A stretch of 64,000 bases of DNA from JABDJZ01 sp047619685 (GTDB taxonomy: Bacteria > Bacteroidota > Rhodothermia > Rhodothermales > UBA10348), in contig JBLHLC010000013.1 in the NCBI GenBank assembly GCA_047619685.1, positions 44,158 to 108,157 on the forward strand. The letters are read 5' to 3'. Within the stretch, counting starts at the first letter, position 1; every line of letters starts with the position of its first letter. Made by a program: the position numbers and the translations under genes. The notes under the pieces are model-generated. The model saw only the letters and a list, made by a program, of their open reading frames with translations, made no database searches and was not told where the DNA came from. Below, piece after piece: positions 51,831 through 63,100 of the stretch.

Positions 51831-53024
51831 ATGAGACTTTTCGAACGAGGGACATCCCTCAGATTTGCCCTGCCACTCTGTCTTCTTGGTCTCACGGCCG
51901 GCTGTGAGGTCTTTGGGCCCGACTCCCCCGACGCATCGATTCGTGTCCTGGAGTCCTTCGAGAAGATCGAGCGGCTCAGCCAGGCCGACATCGCTGCTTT
52001 CGATCTGCCAGTTGATATCGATTTCGAGGTAGACCTCTACAGGTTGTCCTACCAGACGCCGGCCCCGGACGGCTCGCCGACGCAGGCCTCGGGGCTAGTT
52101 GCGATTCCGGTCGGGACAGGCGCGGCACCGCTGGTTTCGTACCAGCACGGGACGGAAGTCAGAAAGGCCGGCGTGGCTTCTGTCAGCGGGACCGATGCGG
52201 GCGAAACGCTCCTGGCGGTTGCCTACGCCGCGACGGGCTACGTGGCCGCGATGCCCGACTACCTGGGTTTGGGCACCTCGCCCGGTCTCCATCCGTTTGT
52301 GCATTCTGCTTCCCTGGCTACTTCCACGGTAGACATGCTGAGGGCCACCCGAAATCTGGTTGCGGACCTTGGAATCCCGCTTACCGGGCAGGTCTTCCTG
52401 GTAGGATACTCCGAGGGCGGCAATGCCACGGCCGCGGCGCAACGCCTGATTGAGGCGGAGTACGCGTCGGAATTTGACCTTATTGCCTCTGCCCCGATGG
52501 CCGGCGCCTATGACCTCTCGGGTACGATGGTGGACCTCATGAAGAACGACCAAGCGTACCCCTCGCCCTATTACCTCCCCTTCCAGCTTCTGGCCTACAA
52601 CGAGATTTACTCTCTGTTCGGTGATCCGTCGGAGATTTTTGTGGCTCCCCTGAATACGCTCTTGCCGGGCCTTTACGACGGTAGCATTGGATCTGGCGAG
52701 ATCGACCGCCAGATTCCGACTACGCCGATCGACATGATTCGCGCGGACTACCTGGCCGCCTTCGACGCCTCGGACCAGCACCCGCTACGGGTAGCGCTAC
52801 GGGACAACGACCTTTTTAACTGGTCGCCCCAAACTCCGACCCGGTTGTACCACTGCCTTGAGGATGACCTCATCCCCTTCGGCAACTCACAGGTGACCTA
52901 CGACGCCTTTTTGGCGAACGGCGCACCTGATGTCACCCTGGTCGCGCTCGAATTCGGCGGCCACGGCGACTGCGCGGCCCCGGCGATGCTGTTGTCCAAG
53001 TTGTGGTTCGACTCGCTGCGGTGA
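51831..53024 (+). CDS. Lipase-like alpha/beta hydrolase lipoprotein
   Basis: The 397-residue lipoprotein (MRLFERGTSLRFALPLCLLG, lipobox TAGC) contains an alpha/beta hydrolase. LVSYQHGTEVRK and AAMPDYLGLGTSPGLHPFVH precede the nucleophile GYSEGGNATA. Later YHCLEDDLIPFGNSQ contributes the acid and FGGHGDCAAPA the His. This order matches secretory lipases and related esterases. It is expected on the outer or inner membrane face. It begins nine bases after the DUF2652-SRPBCC stop. Confidence 0.82.
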   Translation: MRLFERGTSLRFALPLCLLGLTAGCEVFGPDSPDASIRVLESFEKIERLSQADIAAFDLPVDIDFEVDLYRLSYQTPAPDGSPTQASGLVAIPVGTGAAPLVSYQHGTEVRKAGVASVSGTDAGETLLAVAYAATGYVAAMPDYLGLGTSPGLHPFVHSASLATSTVDMLRATRNLVADLGIPLTGQVFLVGYSEGGNATAAAQRLIEAEYASEFDLIASAPMAGAYDLSGTMVDLMKNDQAYPSPYYLPFQLLAYNEIYSLFGDPSEIFVAPLNTLLPGLYDGSIGSGEIDRQIPTTPIDMIRADYLAAFDASDQHPLRVALRDNDLFNWSPQTPTRLYHCLEDDLIPFGNSQVTYDAFLANGAPDVTLVALEFGGHGDCAAPAMLLSKLWFDSLR

Positions 53025-53083
53025 GATCGACCGAACCGGTGGAAACGCTGTACCTTTCGGGATAAGCCAGCCGAGAACAACAC

Positions 53084-54691
53084 ATGACCCGCCCCCTCCT
53101 TCTCCTTCTCGCCCTTCCCCTGGTTTCCGCAAGCGCTCAGGACGTTGACGCCGTCTTCCAGCGCTTCGACTCCACACATGGCCCCGGATGTGCGGTCGCC
53201 GTGAGTCGGGACGGAACCGAGGTCTTCGCCAGCGCCTACGGCATGGCAGACCTTGAGCACGACGTCGCAAACACCGCTCGGACCGTGTTCGAGCCGGGTT
53301 CGGTTTCTAAGCAGTTCACGGCGGCTGCGACAATCCTGCTTGCCCTCGAAGGCAAACTTTCGCTTGACGATGACATCCGGAAGTACATCCCGGAACTGCC
53401 CGATTACGGCGATGTGGTGACAATCCGCCACCTGCTCAACCACACGAGCGGACTCAGGGATTGGGGTGCCGTCGCCGGAATCGAAGGATGGCCGCGAACC
53501 ACGCGCGTCCATACGCACAAACACATGCTGGACATCGCGAGTCGGCAGCTCTCCCTGAACTATCCGCCCGGCGAATACTATTCGTACACCAACACCGGAT
53601 ACAACCTTCAGGCTGTTCTGGTTGAGCGGGTGAGCGGGATGTCTTTCGCGGAGTTCACCAAGCAAGAAATCTTCGAGCCACTCGGAATGAACCGAACCGA
53701 ATGGCGCGACGACTATCGTCGGGTGGTAAAAGACCGGGCCATCGCCTACGGGCCGCTCAGTGGCGAAGGCTATGCCATGAACATGCCTTTTGAGAACGTC
53801 CACGGAAATGGAGGCCTGCTCACCACGGTCGGAGATCTTCTCCTGTTCACGCATAACCTGGAGACCGGCGCCCTCTGGGGACCGGAATTCATCCGTGAGA
53901 TGCACACGCAGGGCGTCCTTAATTCCGGCCGAACGATTGCATACGCCAGCGGACTTTTTGTAGGTGAATACCGGGGCGTTCGTGAGGTACAGCACAGCGG
54001 CTCTACCGCAGGGTACCGGGGATACCTCGCCCGCTACCCCGACCAGGGCGTTGCAGTGGCCGTCATGTGCAACGTTTCCAGTGCCCGCGCCGGCCAGTTG
54101 GCTCATGGCGTGGCTGACCTGTATTTGACCGTCGAAGAACCCGCGGACACCGAAACGGAACCTGCCTACGCGGTCTCCGAGGATCGCCTCGACCAACTGG
54201 TCGGCCGTTATGTAAACCAGCGAACCCACACGCTCGTCTTTGTCACAGCGCACGACGGCACAATGAGACTATCGGGGACAGCTCTGCAGCCAACCTCCGA
54301 GACGCGGTTTGTGGTCGGCGCCAACTCGATTGAGTTTGATCCCGCAGAGGGTCAAGGGCGCGTCGGTGCCGTGCTGACGGACGAGAGTGGAGACTTCGTC
54401 CGGCTTGAACCCGCTGAGCCGTTTGCCCCGTCGGGCGCGGCGCTATCGGCCTTCGAGGGTTCCTTCCGGAGCGATGAAGCTGAGGTGACCTATCAGATGG
54501 TGGTCGAAGACGGAGTGCTCGTCGCCAAAGACCGGTACGGCGACACCGACCCCCTGTCCCCACTCTACCCGGACGCTTTTCGCAACTCCATGGGCACCAT
54601 CCTCTTTCGCCGTGACCGCGGGGGCAAGGTGACTGGGCTGAGCCTGGTGCAAGGCCGCGTTTGGGATCTGAGGTTCCGAAGGCTTCGCTGA
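53084..54691 (+). CDS. Serine hydrolase of the beta-lactamase/penicillin-binding family, exported
   Basis: The 535-residue protein has a signal peptide (MTRPLLLLLALPLVSASAQD), the SxxK motif in EPGSVSKQFTAAA (about 74), a YxN motif in YSYTNTGYNLQAVL (about 168), and HSGSTAGYRGY (about 305) in the position of KTG. The last 170 residues form a separate beta-rich domain (LVGRYVNQRTHTLVFVT, VVEDGVLVAKDRYG). Class C beta-lactamase-like proteins of this kind usually act as peptidases or esterases in the periplasm. Confidence 0.85.
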   Translation: MTRPLLLLLALPLVSASAQDVDAVFQRFDSTHGPGCAVAVSRDGTEVFASAYGMADLEHDVANTARTVFEPGSVSKQFTAAATILLALEGKLSLDDDIRKYIPELPDYGDVVTIRHLLNHTSGLRDWGAVAGIEGWPRTTRVHTHKHMLDIASRQLSLNYPPGEYYSYTNTGYNLQAVLVERVSGMSFAEFTKQEIFEPLGMNRTEWRDDYRRVVKDRAIAYGPLSGEGYAMNMPFENVHGNGGLLTTVGDLLLFTHNLETGALWGPEFIREMHTQGVLNSGRTIAYASGLFVGEYRGVREVQHSGSTAGYRGYLARYPDQGVAVAVMCNVSSARAGQLAHGVADLYLTVEEPADTETEPAYAVSEDRLDQLVGRYVNQRTHTLVFVTAHDGTMRLSGTALQPTSETRFVVGANSIEFDPAEGQGRVGAVLTDESGDFVRLEPAEPFAPSGAALSAFEGSFRSDEAEVTYQMVVEDGVLVAKDRYGDTDPLSPLYPDAFRNSMGTILFRRDRGGKVTGLSLVQGRVWDLRFRRLR

Positions 54692-54710
54692 CTTCGCTTG
54701 CCTCGAATCA

Positions 54711-55892
54711 TCAGCGAACCAGAGTCATGGTCCGCGTCTGGACGGTTTGCCCGGCCGTCACCGCGTAGACATATACCCCGGAAGGAAGGTCTGACGCGTT
54801 GAAATCCACTTGATGGACGCCGGCTGGCAGGTTGCGGCGAAGCACCGTTTCGACCTCTCGACCAAGGATGTCAAAAACGGTCAATTCCACGTTGGACGGC
54901 GAGGAAAGCAGAAAGGCGATCCGGGTGGAGGGGTTGAAAGGATTCGGGTAGTTCTGGTCCAGGATGAATGACTCCGGTACGCCAGCAGGCATTGGCTGGG
55001 ACGCGGTTGCGGCGGGGATACCGGAGAAGTCGAGCGTGTAAATTGTGGAATCGACGCCATTCTCCGCATGGCCGCTGCCGATATCGTCGAAGATCTCGTG
55101 GGCGAAGGTCACTGAGTCTCCCGGCACAACCTGAAAATCGTGTTCCGTGCCGGAATACGCGCGCCTGAATTCGACGGTCCAGAAGCCGTCCTTCCATTTA
55201 CCCGCAGCCTGGACCGATGCACGGTCGCCGCTCGGTGCCCGGAGAACGTAGCCGGGTATCGTGGCCCCTTCTAGATACATGAGCCGAAACCGCCAGTAGG
55301 GCCGTCGAAGCTGCATTGTCTCCTAGAAAGACGGCATTAAGACCTGGATCGCCCGCCGCCATGAACGTCGGTCGCCCCAGCAGGTCAAGAGCGTTGGTGG
55401 AGTAGGAACCGGTGCCGGCGTCGCTGTGGCGGTCGTCGACATCCCAATACTTGTCGTCGGCATACCCGAGCATGCCCCCCTAGCCGCCTTCCAATGCCAG
55501 ACATCCACGATCCCGTTGTTGGTCCGTATGAGACCGTCGTTATGGCACATGGAGGCGCAGGAAGCCCCGTTCATGCCCAGATCCCAGATGAACCCGATAC
55601 GGTCCTCGTCACCGGACTTGGCCCAGGATGCACCATTGAAGGTCCACGCGCTCTTGGCAATGCTCTCCGTGGAGTCCGCCCATTAGTCGGCGATGTAGAG
55701 ATACTGACCATCAGCCATCGCCCGGAGTGTCACGTTGGCAAGCGTCACCAGTGGGGTCGCCGTCCACTCGTTCGCATCCACCACCGCGTCGAGTGTGGCG
55801 GCGCCCGATCCAACCACCAGCGACTGCGCCGACGCGCTAAAGCCATATCCCCAGCCCAAACCCAGAATCGCGATCAGCCTGATCTTCTTCAT
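54711..55892 (-). pseudogene. Ethylbenzene-dehydrogenase-like exported protein with T9SS domain, broken
   Basis: From ATG 55892 a signal peptide and a beta-sandwich start (LDAVVDANEWTATPLVTLAN) lead to an in-frame TAA at 55683-55685. The same frame continues as WADSTESIAKSAWTFNG, ASCASMCHNDGLIRTN and VDVWHWKAA, motifs of the ethylbenzene-dehydrogenase-related haem-binding family. At a run of six G (55477-55482) the frame shifts to DDKYWDVDDRHSD. A further shift near 55310 leads to the T9SS sorting domain (QNYPNPFNPSTRI, LPSGVYVYAV), ending at 54711. One nonsense and two frameshifts show the gene is inactive or the sequence is erroneous. Confidence 0.75.
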
Positions 55893-56053
55893 CTTGCCGC
55901 CTCTGTTGGAGTGTTCCGCAGGATGGTATCGGCTGCGTAGCGTCCTTCTCAAGCCAATCAGGTAGTGCCAGACCGCGGGCACAAACAGAAGTCGCTTGCC
56001 TCCTCCCCCTCCCGTTCGATACGTTCAGTCTCTTCCACCCAGGCCCGAGAACA

Positions 56054-56512
56054 ATGCCCACGTATACTCTAACCGTCAACGGCGAGCATCACACGGTAGA
56101 TGCCGAACCGGACATGCCGCTCCTCTGGGTCCTTCGTGACCTCATGGGGCTGACAGGCACCAAATATGGATGCGGAAGCTCGTTCTGCGGCGCCTGCGAG
56201 GTCCACGTGGATGGCGCGGCCGTCCGTTCTTGTGGGGCTCCCATCTCCGGGGTCGCGGGCTCTGAGATTACCACCATCGAAGGTCTGTCGGAGGATGGCA
56301 CCCATCCCCTTCAACTGGCCTGGAACGAAGTCAACGTTCCCCAATGCGGGTACTGCCAGTCCGGACAGATCATGCGCGCGGCGGCGTGGATGAAAGACAC
56401 CCCCAACCCAACGCCTGAAGACATAGACCTAAACCAGCCTAATTTGTGCCGGTGCGGCACCTATCAACGCATCAAGGAGGCCATTCTCCTTGCAGCCGAA
56501 AAAGGGGCCTAG
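56054..56512 (+). CDS. (2Fe-2S)-binding subunit of a molybdenum hydroxylase
   Basis: The 152-residue protein has the plant-ferredoxin-type motif TKYGCGSSFCGACEVHVDG and the second cluster site CGYCQSGQIM with CRCGTYQRI, typical of the small subunit of isoquinoline-1-oxidoreductase-type enzymes. No signal peptide is present. The large-subunit gene follows at once (ATG 56515, three bases after the stop); the large subunit has a Tat signal, so the complex may be exported as a whole, with this subunit carried along. Confidence 0.9.
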   Translation: MPTYTLTVNGEHHTVDAEPDMPLLWVLRDLMGLTGTKYGCGSSFCGACEVHVDGAAVRSCGAPISGVAGSEITTIEGLSEDGTHPLQLAWNEVNVPQCGYCQSGQIMRAAAWMKDTPNPTPEDIDLNQPNLCRCGTYQRIKEAILLAAEKGA

Positions 56513-56514
56513 AT

Positions 56515-58794
56515 ATGTATGCACTCGAAATGGCGGGCATCCAGACTCCCCGCAGCACAACCTCCGAGCCCTTGCAGGTTCTGAACGTCTCCCGCAGACG
56601 TTTCCTGAAGACGACTGCTCTCGGAACCGGGTCGGTCTTCGTGCTCGGCGTATTCAGTGGATGCAGAACGGAAAACAGAAACGCTTGGCCCGATGGTGCC
56701 GAACCGGTCGGTGCACTGGCCGACGCCGCCTTCAAGCCCAACGTCTTCATCGGACTGAACGAGAACGGCGACGTTTTCATCGTCTGCTCCCGCTCCGAGA
56801 TGGGACAGGGCATCCGATCCACCGTGCCCGCCATCATCGCGGACGAGATGGGAGCGGATTGGGACCGTTGTTCCATCCTCCAGGCCGAGGGCCATCCCCG
56901 GTTTGGCAATCAGAACACAGATGGTTCGCGCTCCATCCGCGGCCACTTCAACGATTGGTTGAATGCCGGCGCCGCCGCGCGCATGATGCTGGTTTCCGCC
57001 GCCGCCCAGGCCTGGGGCGTGCCGGTTGAAGAGTGCACGATGGGTGTTCATGCGGTGGTCCATTCCGATGGCAGATCCTTGTCGTTCGGAGAACTGGCCG
57101 CGACTGCAGCCACCCTTCCTGCCCCGGAAGCGCCAACGTTTCGCCCCCGAGAGGAATGGCGATATATCGGAACCGCCATTAACGGCCGAGACAACAAGGC
57201 CTTCGTCACCGGCTCGGCTAGGTACGGCATCGACGTGCAGGTTGACGGAATGGTCTATGCGGCCATCCAGCGCAGTCCCGTCCTGGGCGGCTGCGTTGCC
57301 TCATTCGATGACACGGCCGCCCGCGCCGTACCTGGCGTTCTGGACGTGATCCAATTGGCCGACGCCACCCTGCCGCCGGTTTTCCAGGCTCTTGGCGGCG
57401 TGGCCGTGATCGCAGACAACACGTGGGCGGCATTCAAGGGCCGCGAAGCGCTGGAAATTGCCTGGGCATCTGCCCCCAACGACTCCTGGTCAACTGATGG
57501 CCAGCGGACTGAAATGGAGGCCTCGGTACTTGCCGCGGGGACCAGTGCCCGTGAGGAAGGAGATCCAGACGCTGCCATGGCAGCCTCGGCGCAGACGGTC
57601 GAGGCCACGTACCACATCGCCATGCTTCCCCACGCACCCATGGAACCACCGAATGCCGTCGCGTGGGTGAAAGGCGATGGTACCTGCGAGCTCTGGGCGC
57701 CCACGCAAGATCCTCAGACCGCCCGCCAGTCCGTCGCAGAGACCCTTGGCGTGGACGCCGAGGCGGTGACCGTCCATGTGACATTCCTGGGCGGAGGGTT
57801 CGGGCGCAAGTCCAAGCCCGACTATTGCGTCGAGGCGGCGCTCCTCTCCCAAAAGGTCGGCGCACCGGTCAAGGTGACCTGGAGCCGCGAGGACGACCTG
57901 CGGCACGACTATTTCCACCCTCCGTCTGCCCAATACATGCGTGCGGGGTTGGACGCCGGCGGAAACGCCATCTCCTGGCTGCACCGTTCGTCCTTCCCAA
58001 CCATCAACTCGACGTTCGCGAACGGCGTCACCGGGCCAGGCGCCGGCGATCTTCGGTCCGGCGTCTCCAACAACCCTTATGTGATCCCGAACGTGCGCAT
58101 GGAGGCGTGCGGGGCAGTGGCACATCAGCGCATCGGTTGGCTCCGGTCCGTGTACAACATCCATCACGGGTTTTCGGTCAACGCCTTTGCTGCTGAAATG
58201 GCGCATGCGGCGGGCAGGGATGCGAGGGATTACCTCCTGGAGTTGATCGGTCCGGATCGGATGCTGAACGATCTCTTCCCGCGTCCGCCGGTCCTGGACA
58301 CGGCCCGCTTGAAGGGTGTCATTCGGCGTGCGGCTGACGAGGCCGGTTGGGGCAGGCAATTACCCGCGGGGCACGGGATGGGAATAGCCGGCCACTTCAG
58401 TTTCTCCAGCTACGTGGCCCACGTGGTTCACGCATCGGTGGAGAACGGAAAGATCGTTGTGCATCGGGTGGACTGCGCCGTGGATTGCGGGACGGCTGTC
58501 AATCTGGACCGCATCAGGAGTCAGATGGAAGGCGCCACCGTATTCGGGCTGACCATCGCGCTGAAGGACGGCATCCAGGCGTCGGACGGGGCAGTCACGA
58601 CCGGCAACTTCGACACCTACCGGCTGCTGGCCATGAACGAAACTCCGGAGACCCACGTCCACATCATCGACTCCATGGAAGCACCGGGGGGTGTCGGCGA
58701 ACCTGGAGTGCCGCCTTTGGCACCGGCGTTGGCTGGCGCCATCCTTCAGGCTACCGGACGGCCGGTGCGCACGTTGCCGATTCGGCTCTCGTAG
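56515..58794 (+). CDS. Molybdopterin-binding subunit of a molybdenum hydroxylase, Tat-exported
   Basis: The 759-residue protein has a twin-arginine signal (NVSRRRFLKTTALGTGSVFV) and the two repeated MPT-binding regions of the xanthine dehydrogenase family, seen as GENGDVFIVCSRSEMGQG and FLGGGFGRKSKPDYCVEA. VGEPGVPPLAPAL near 727 contains the catalytic Glu position. With the 2Fe-2S subunit upstream it forms an isoquinoline-oxidoreductase-like or aldehyde-oxidising enzyme in the periplasm. The electron acceptor, often a cytochrome c, is not encoded nearby. Confidence 0.88.
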   Translation: MYALEMAGIQTPRSTTSEPLQVLNVSRRRFLKTTALGTGSVFVLGVFSGCRTENRNAWPDGAEPVGALADAAFKPNVFIGLNENGDVFIVCSRSEMGQGIRSTVPAIIADEMGADWDRCSILQAEGHPRFGNQNTDGSRSIRGHFNDWLNAGAAARMMLVSAAAQAWGVPVEECTMGVHAVVHSDGRSLSFGELAATAATLPAPEAPTFRPREEWRYIGTAINGRDNKAFVTGSARYGIDVQVDGMVYAAIQRSPVLGGCVASFDDTAARAVPGVLDVIQLADATLPPVFQALGGVAVIADNTWAAFKGREALEIAWASAPNDSWSTDGQRTEMEASVLAAGTSAREEGDPDAAMAASAQTVEATYHIAMLPHAPMEPPNAVAWVKGDGTCELWAPTQDPQTARQSVAETLGVDAEAVTVHVTFLGGGFGRKSKPDYCVEAALLSQKVGAPVKVTWSREDDLRHDYFHPPSAQYMRAGLDAGGNAISWLHRSSFPTINSTFANGVTGPGAGDLRSGVSNNPYVIPNVRMEACGAVAHQRIGWLRSVYNIHHGFSVNAFAAEMAHAAGRDARDYLLELIGPDRMLNDLFPRPPVLDTARLKGVIRRAADEAGWGRQLPAGHGMGIAGHFSFSSYVAHVVHASVENGKIVVHRVDCAVDCGTAVNLDRIRSQMEGATVFGLTIALKDGIQASDGAVTTGNFDTYRLLAMNETPETHVHIIDSMEAPGGVGEPGVPPLAPALAGAILQATGRPVRTLPIRLS

Positions 58795-58800
58795 GCCTGC

Positions 58801-60113
58801 CTAAGGGACCCTGTAGGCCTCAACGTTCGAAATCACGACGCTGGCCTTGGCATCAAACGTGATGCGAAGCCTTGTAGTTGTGACGGGGTCGAAGCGCACA
58901 ATCCGGCGGTTGCCAATCGTCGTGCCCGTGGCTACGCGTTGCCACTCACCCAGGATATCCGCCTCTACGGTAAACGAACGAACGCGCTGGCCAAGGGCGA
59001 TGTACTCCTGAAGCAGTACGGCATTGGCCTCGGATTCTTCCGCAAACGTCACCGTCAGCGATGCGGTGTTCACCGCGTCATCGGTGGCCCAGTAGGTCCC
59101 CAGGTCCCCGTCCACCGCGCCTGCGGCGGGATAACCTGACCGCTCTTCCACCGCGGAAGCCCCCACTACCAGATTGTCCGAGAAGGCCTCGTCCAGGTAG
59201 GCCTTCAGCTCCATTAGTCGGGCTACCTCGTTCTCGTGGATGAGGCCACGGCCATCGACCGGGAGGTTCAAGAGGAAGTTGCCGTTCATGCCGACGGAGT
59301 GGTACCAATTGTCGATCAACTGGTCAAGCGACTTCACCTTGCCGTCCTGATCCCGGTGATAAAACCAGCCTGGGCGAATGGACGTGTTGACCTCCGTGGG
59401 AAGCCAGGTGTCGCCGTCCTCGTGGCCGTGCTGAAGCTGATCATTCACGCCCGGAATACCGGGATAGAAGGCACCATCGCGGACGGTGCTCCAATTGGTC
59501 TCGTCGGCGTAACCGTTCTCGTTCCCGACCCACCGGATGTCTGGCCCGGCATCGCTGAAGATCACCGCCATCGGCTGGTGCTCCCGGACTACGGCTGCGA
59601 ATCCGGGGAAGTCGTAGACCTGTCGTTTGCCGTTTGGTCCTTCGCCATTTGCGCCGTCAAACCAGACTTCGGCGAAACGTAGACGCCGAACTTGATCCCG
59701 AACTCGGCGCAGGCCGCCGCCAGTTCTGCGAGCACGTCTCCCTGGCCGTCCTTCCATGCGCTCTCCCTGACGGTGTGGGTTGAATACTCGGATGGCCACA
59801 GCGCGAACCCGTCGTGGTGTTTTGCCGTGATCACGACTCCCTCCATCCCGGCATCTCTGATGACACGGGCCCATTGCCGGGCATCAAGCTCCCGGGGGTT
59901 GAATACCTCCGGATTTTCGTCGCCCTGCCCCCACTCAACGTCGGTGAAGGTGTTGGGGCCAAAGTGGATGAAGGCGTAGTACTTGAGCTTGTGCCACTCC
60001 AGTTGCCGCTCGCTCGGAATGGCGCCAAACGGCTCAGGCGGGATGGGCTCCGAGGTGCACGCGGAAAGCGCCATGGCCAGAATCAGCACAACGGACAGAT
60101 ACCTCACGAGCAT
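58801..60113 (-). pseudogene. GH29 alpha-L-fucosidase, internally deleted
   Basis: From ATG 60113 a lipoprotein signal (MLVRYLSVVLILAMALSACTS) leads to the GH29 start, including WHKLKYYAFIHFGPNTFTD and AKHHDGFALWPSEYS, and reads to FGVYVSP. It then passes into the wrong frame near 59671-59680 and stops at 59589. In another frame, EVWFDGANGEGPNGKR starts at the same point and continues through GH29 to a discoidin-like C-terminal domain (SVVISNVEAYRVP) at 58801. About 30 residues normally between these two parts are missing, so a deletion of roughly 100 bases that is not a multiple of three is inferred. The product, if repaired, would be a surface lipoprotein that removes fucose. Confidence 0.75.
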
Positions 60114-60119
60114 TCCCGG

Positions 60120-63100
60120 CTATTTCAGTCCCTGCCAGCGCTCGACCAGTCGCCTCTCCAGGCCTTCCAGTTCCGTGAGGCCGTTGAGAGACTGCCTGGT
60201 GGGACGGACCTCCGCGCTCTGGTAGATGGCCAGCAGGAACAGGAGTCCGCGCTCCGTGCCGACGATCGTCTCCTGACCGGCAGGCTCGGACGTGAAACTG
60301 CCGTAGAGGAGGTCCGGCGCGGAGGGCATACCGTTGCCGCGAAGGGCGGAAGCCAGATTAGCCTTCCCGCGGGATGGTGACCCAGCCAGGTACGCATCAA
60401 TCTCCGCACGGAGGGCTGCCAGGCGGTGCTGGGCCTCGAGAGCCCTTAGACTCACGTCGTGTTGCATCTGCAGGTCGCCGCTCGATATTTCGACGCGGGG
60501 GTCGATGCGAACGGTCACCGGTTGCTCCCGGGTCTGGCCACCAGCGGTGAGCCGAATCGTGTAGGTCCCCGGCATCACGTATGGACCCTCTCCGTCCGCA
60601 GGTGTGTCCCCGCGGACGGCCGAAATGGTATACCCACGACTAACCCCCCGCGGCGACTCGTGGCGCAAGTCCCAGATCCACCTGTGAAGTCCGGCTGCCG
60701 CAGACACAGACCGCTCCGGCCTGATCCAGTAGGTGGGATGGGGAAGGGCGGTCGAGTCAGCCACGAAGACCGGATCGGCACTGGAATAGCTCCGGACCGT
60801 GTGCCCATTGGCGTCTATGATTTGGATGATTGCCTCGCCGGAGCCGGTCTTGAGGTAGTAGTCAATCTCGATCCCGTCGGGTGGGTTCTGACCCGCCGGC
60901 TCCTCAGGCGGCAGCGGCGTGTCGCTGAACATGTTGTGCCTGACCCGCGTGGCCAGGCCTGGCTCAAACACTCGCACATCGTCCATGGCGGCAGTGGCCA
61001 GTCCGCGCAGCGCACCGATGCCGTCCAGAATCCAGATTGATCTTCCGTGGGTTCCGAGCACAATGTCGTCCTCTTTGATCACGAGGTCCCGCATGGACGA
61101 GGCCGGCATATTGAGACGCAGCGAGAACCAGGAGGCGCCGTCGTCAATGCTGGCGTACACGGCCCGCTCCGTCCCGGCAAAAAGCAGCCCTTTGGCCTCG
61201 GGATCCTCGCGGACCACGTTCACTGGTCCGGATTCTCCGAGCCCGGAGACAATGCGTGTCCAACTCTGGCCGAAATCATGGGTCCGGTAAATGTGCGGTC
61301 GCTGATCATCACGGCGAATGGCGTTGACTGCGATGTAGGCTGTGCCTTCGCCAAAGTGGCCCGCATCAATCTGCGAGATTTTTTCCCAGGCCTGCACCGC
61401 CGGCGGCGTCACGTCTGACCACGACCGACCCCCGTCCCTGGTGACATGGACCAGGCCGTCGTCCGTACCCGCCCAGATCACATCGGTGCTGAGGGGCGAA
61501 GGCCCGACGGCGTAGATGACACCCATGCGCGGCATGGAGGCCAACTCCGGAGTCGCGAAATCGCCAATGGACTCCGGCACTTCCGGCTGCTCCCGGCTCA
61601 GGTCCGGGCTGATGATCTCCCATCCGTCCCCGCCGTTGGTGGTCTTCCACAGGACATTGGTGGCAAACAGCAGCGTGCGCGGATCGGCCGGGTGAAAGAG
61701 CAACGGCATGGTCCTCTTGATACGGTACTTGCCGGACCGCAGGGCCTCGGGAGCCACGTTTTGAGACTGCCCGGTCCGTTTGTTGAATCGCATGACCCGA
61801 CCGCCATAGATGATGTCGGGATCCAGCGGATCGGGCGCCACATAGGCGTACTCGTCGGCTCCGATGCCCACCCAGTCGCGAAACGAAATCTGGCCGCCGT
61901 TGCCGCGACTTGCTGTGCCAATCGCCCCACTCTCCTGCTGACCACCGTAGACCCAGTACGGAAAGGCGTTGTCGGTTGTCACATGGTACAGTTGGGAGGT
62001 AGGCTGGTTGTACCACGAACTCCAGGTGCGCCCGCCGTTGACCGTGATGGTTGCCCCCTGGTCGGCTGCGAACAACATGATGTCCGGGTGCAGCGGGTTG
62101 ATCCAGATTCGGTGGTAGTCGTCCCCACCTGGAGCGCCCTTGATGGAGCTCCAGGACACCCCGCCGTCGTCAGAACGATAGGACGCGATGTTTCCCACGA
62201 ATACCACATCGGGGTTGTCGGGCCGCACGCGGATCTCACCGAAATCGCCACCGCGGCCCCACAGCCGCCGTTGTGTGGCGACCAACTCCCAGCTTTCGCC
62301 GGCGTCTGAAGAGCGGTAGATGCCGCCGCCTTCTCGAGCATCCACGGTAGCGTACATCCGGTTGGGATTACTTGGGGCGATGCCCACTCCGATTCGGCCC
62401 AGCCCATCATCTGCATCGGGGAGTCCTTCCGTGAGTTGCCGCCAGGTACTCCCGCCGTCGGTGGACTTGTAGAGCCCGCTGTTCCGACCGGAAAAGGCCG
62501 CGTTCTCCCAGGGGCCCTCCCGGTGCTCCCACATGTCTGCGAACAGGATATCCGGGTTCGTGGGGTCGAACTCTACTTGGATGGCTCCAGTGTTATGGTC
62601 GATGTAGAGGACTTTTTCCCAGGTCTCGCCACCGTCCCGTGTCCGGAATACGCCCCGTTCTTCGTTGGCGCCGTAGGGATGTCCCAGTCCCGCCACAAAG
62701 GCCACGTCCGGGTTTGTTGGATGCACAATGATGCGAGCTACCTGCTGCACATCGCTCAGTCCCACGTGCTGCCAGGTCTTGCCGGTGTCCGTGGATTTGA
62801 ACACGCCGTCGCCCACACCCAGGTCCGGCCGATGAAGTCCTTCGCCCGTGCCGACGTAGATCACATTGGGGTGCGATGGGGATACCGCAATGTCTCCAAT
62901 CGAACCGGTCGGCGCGTCATCGAAGATGGGATCCCATGTTCTGCCGTAGTCATCCGTGCGCCAGACGCCGCCGCCGTTGACGACAACGTAGAAGAGGTTG
63001 GGCTGACTCGGAACACCCATGCCTCCCACCGTCCGGCTGGCCCTGAACGGTCCAATGCTGCGCCAGGACAACTCCTGAAACAGGGACGGGTCCGGGGTCT

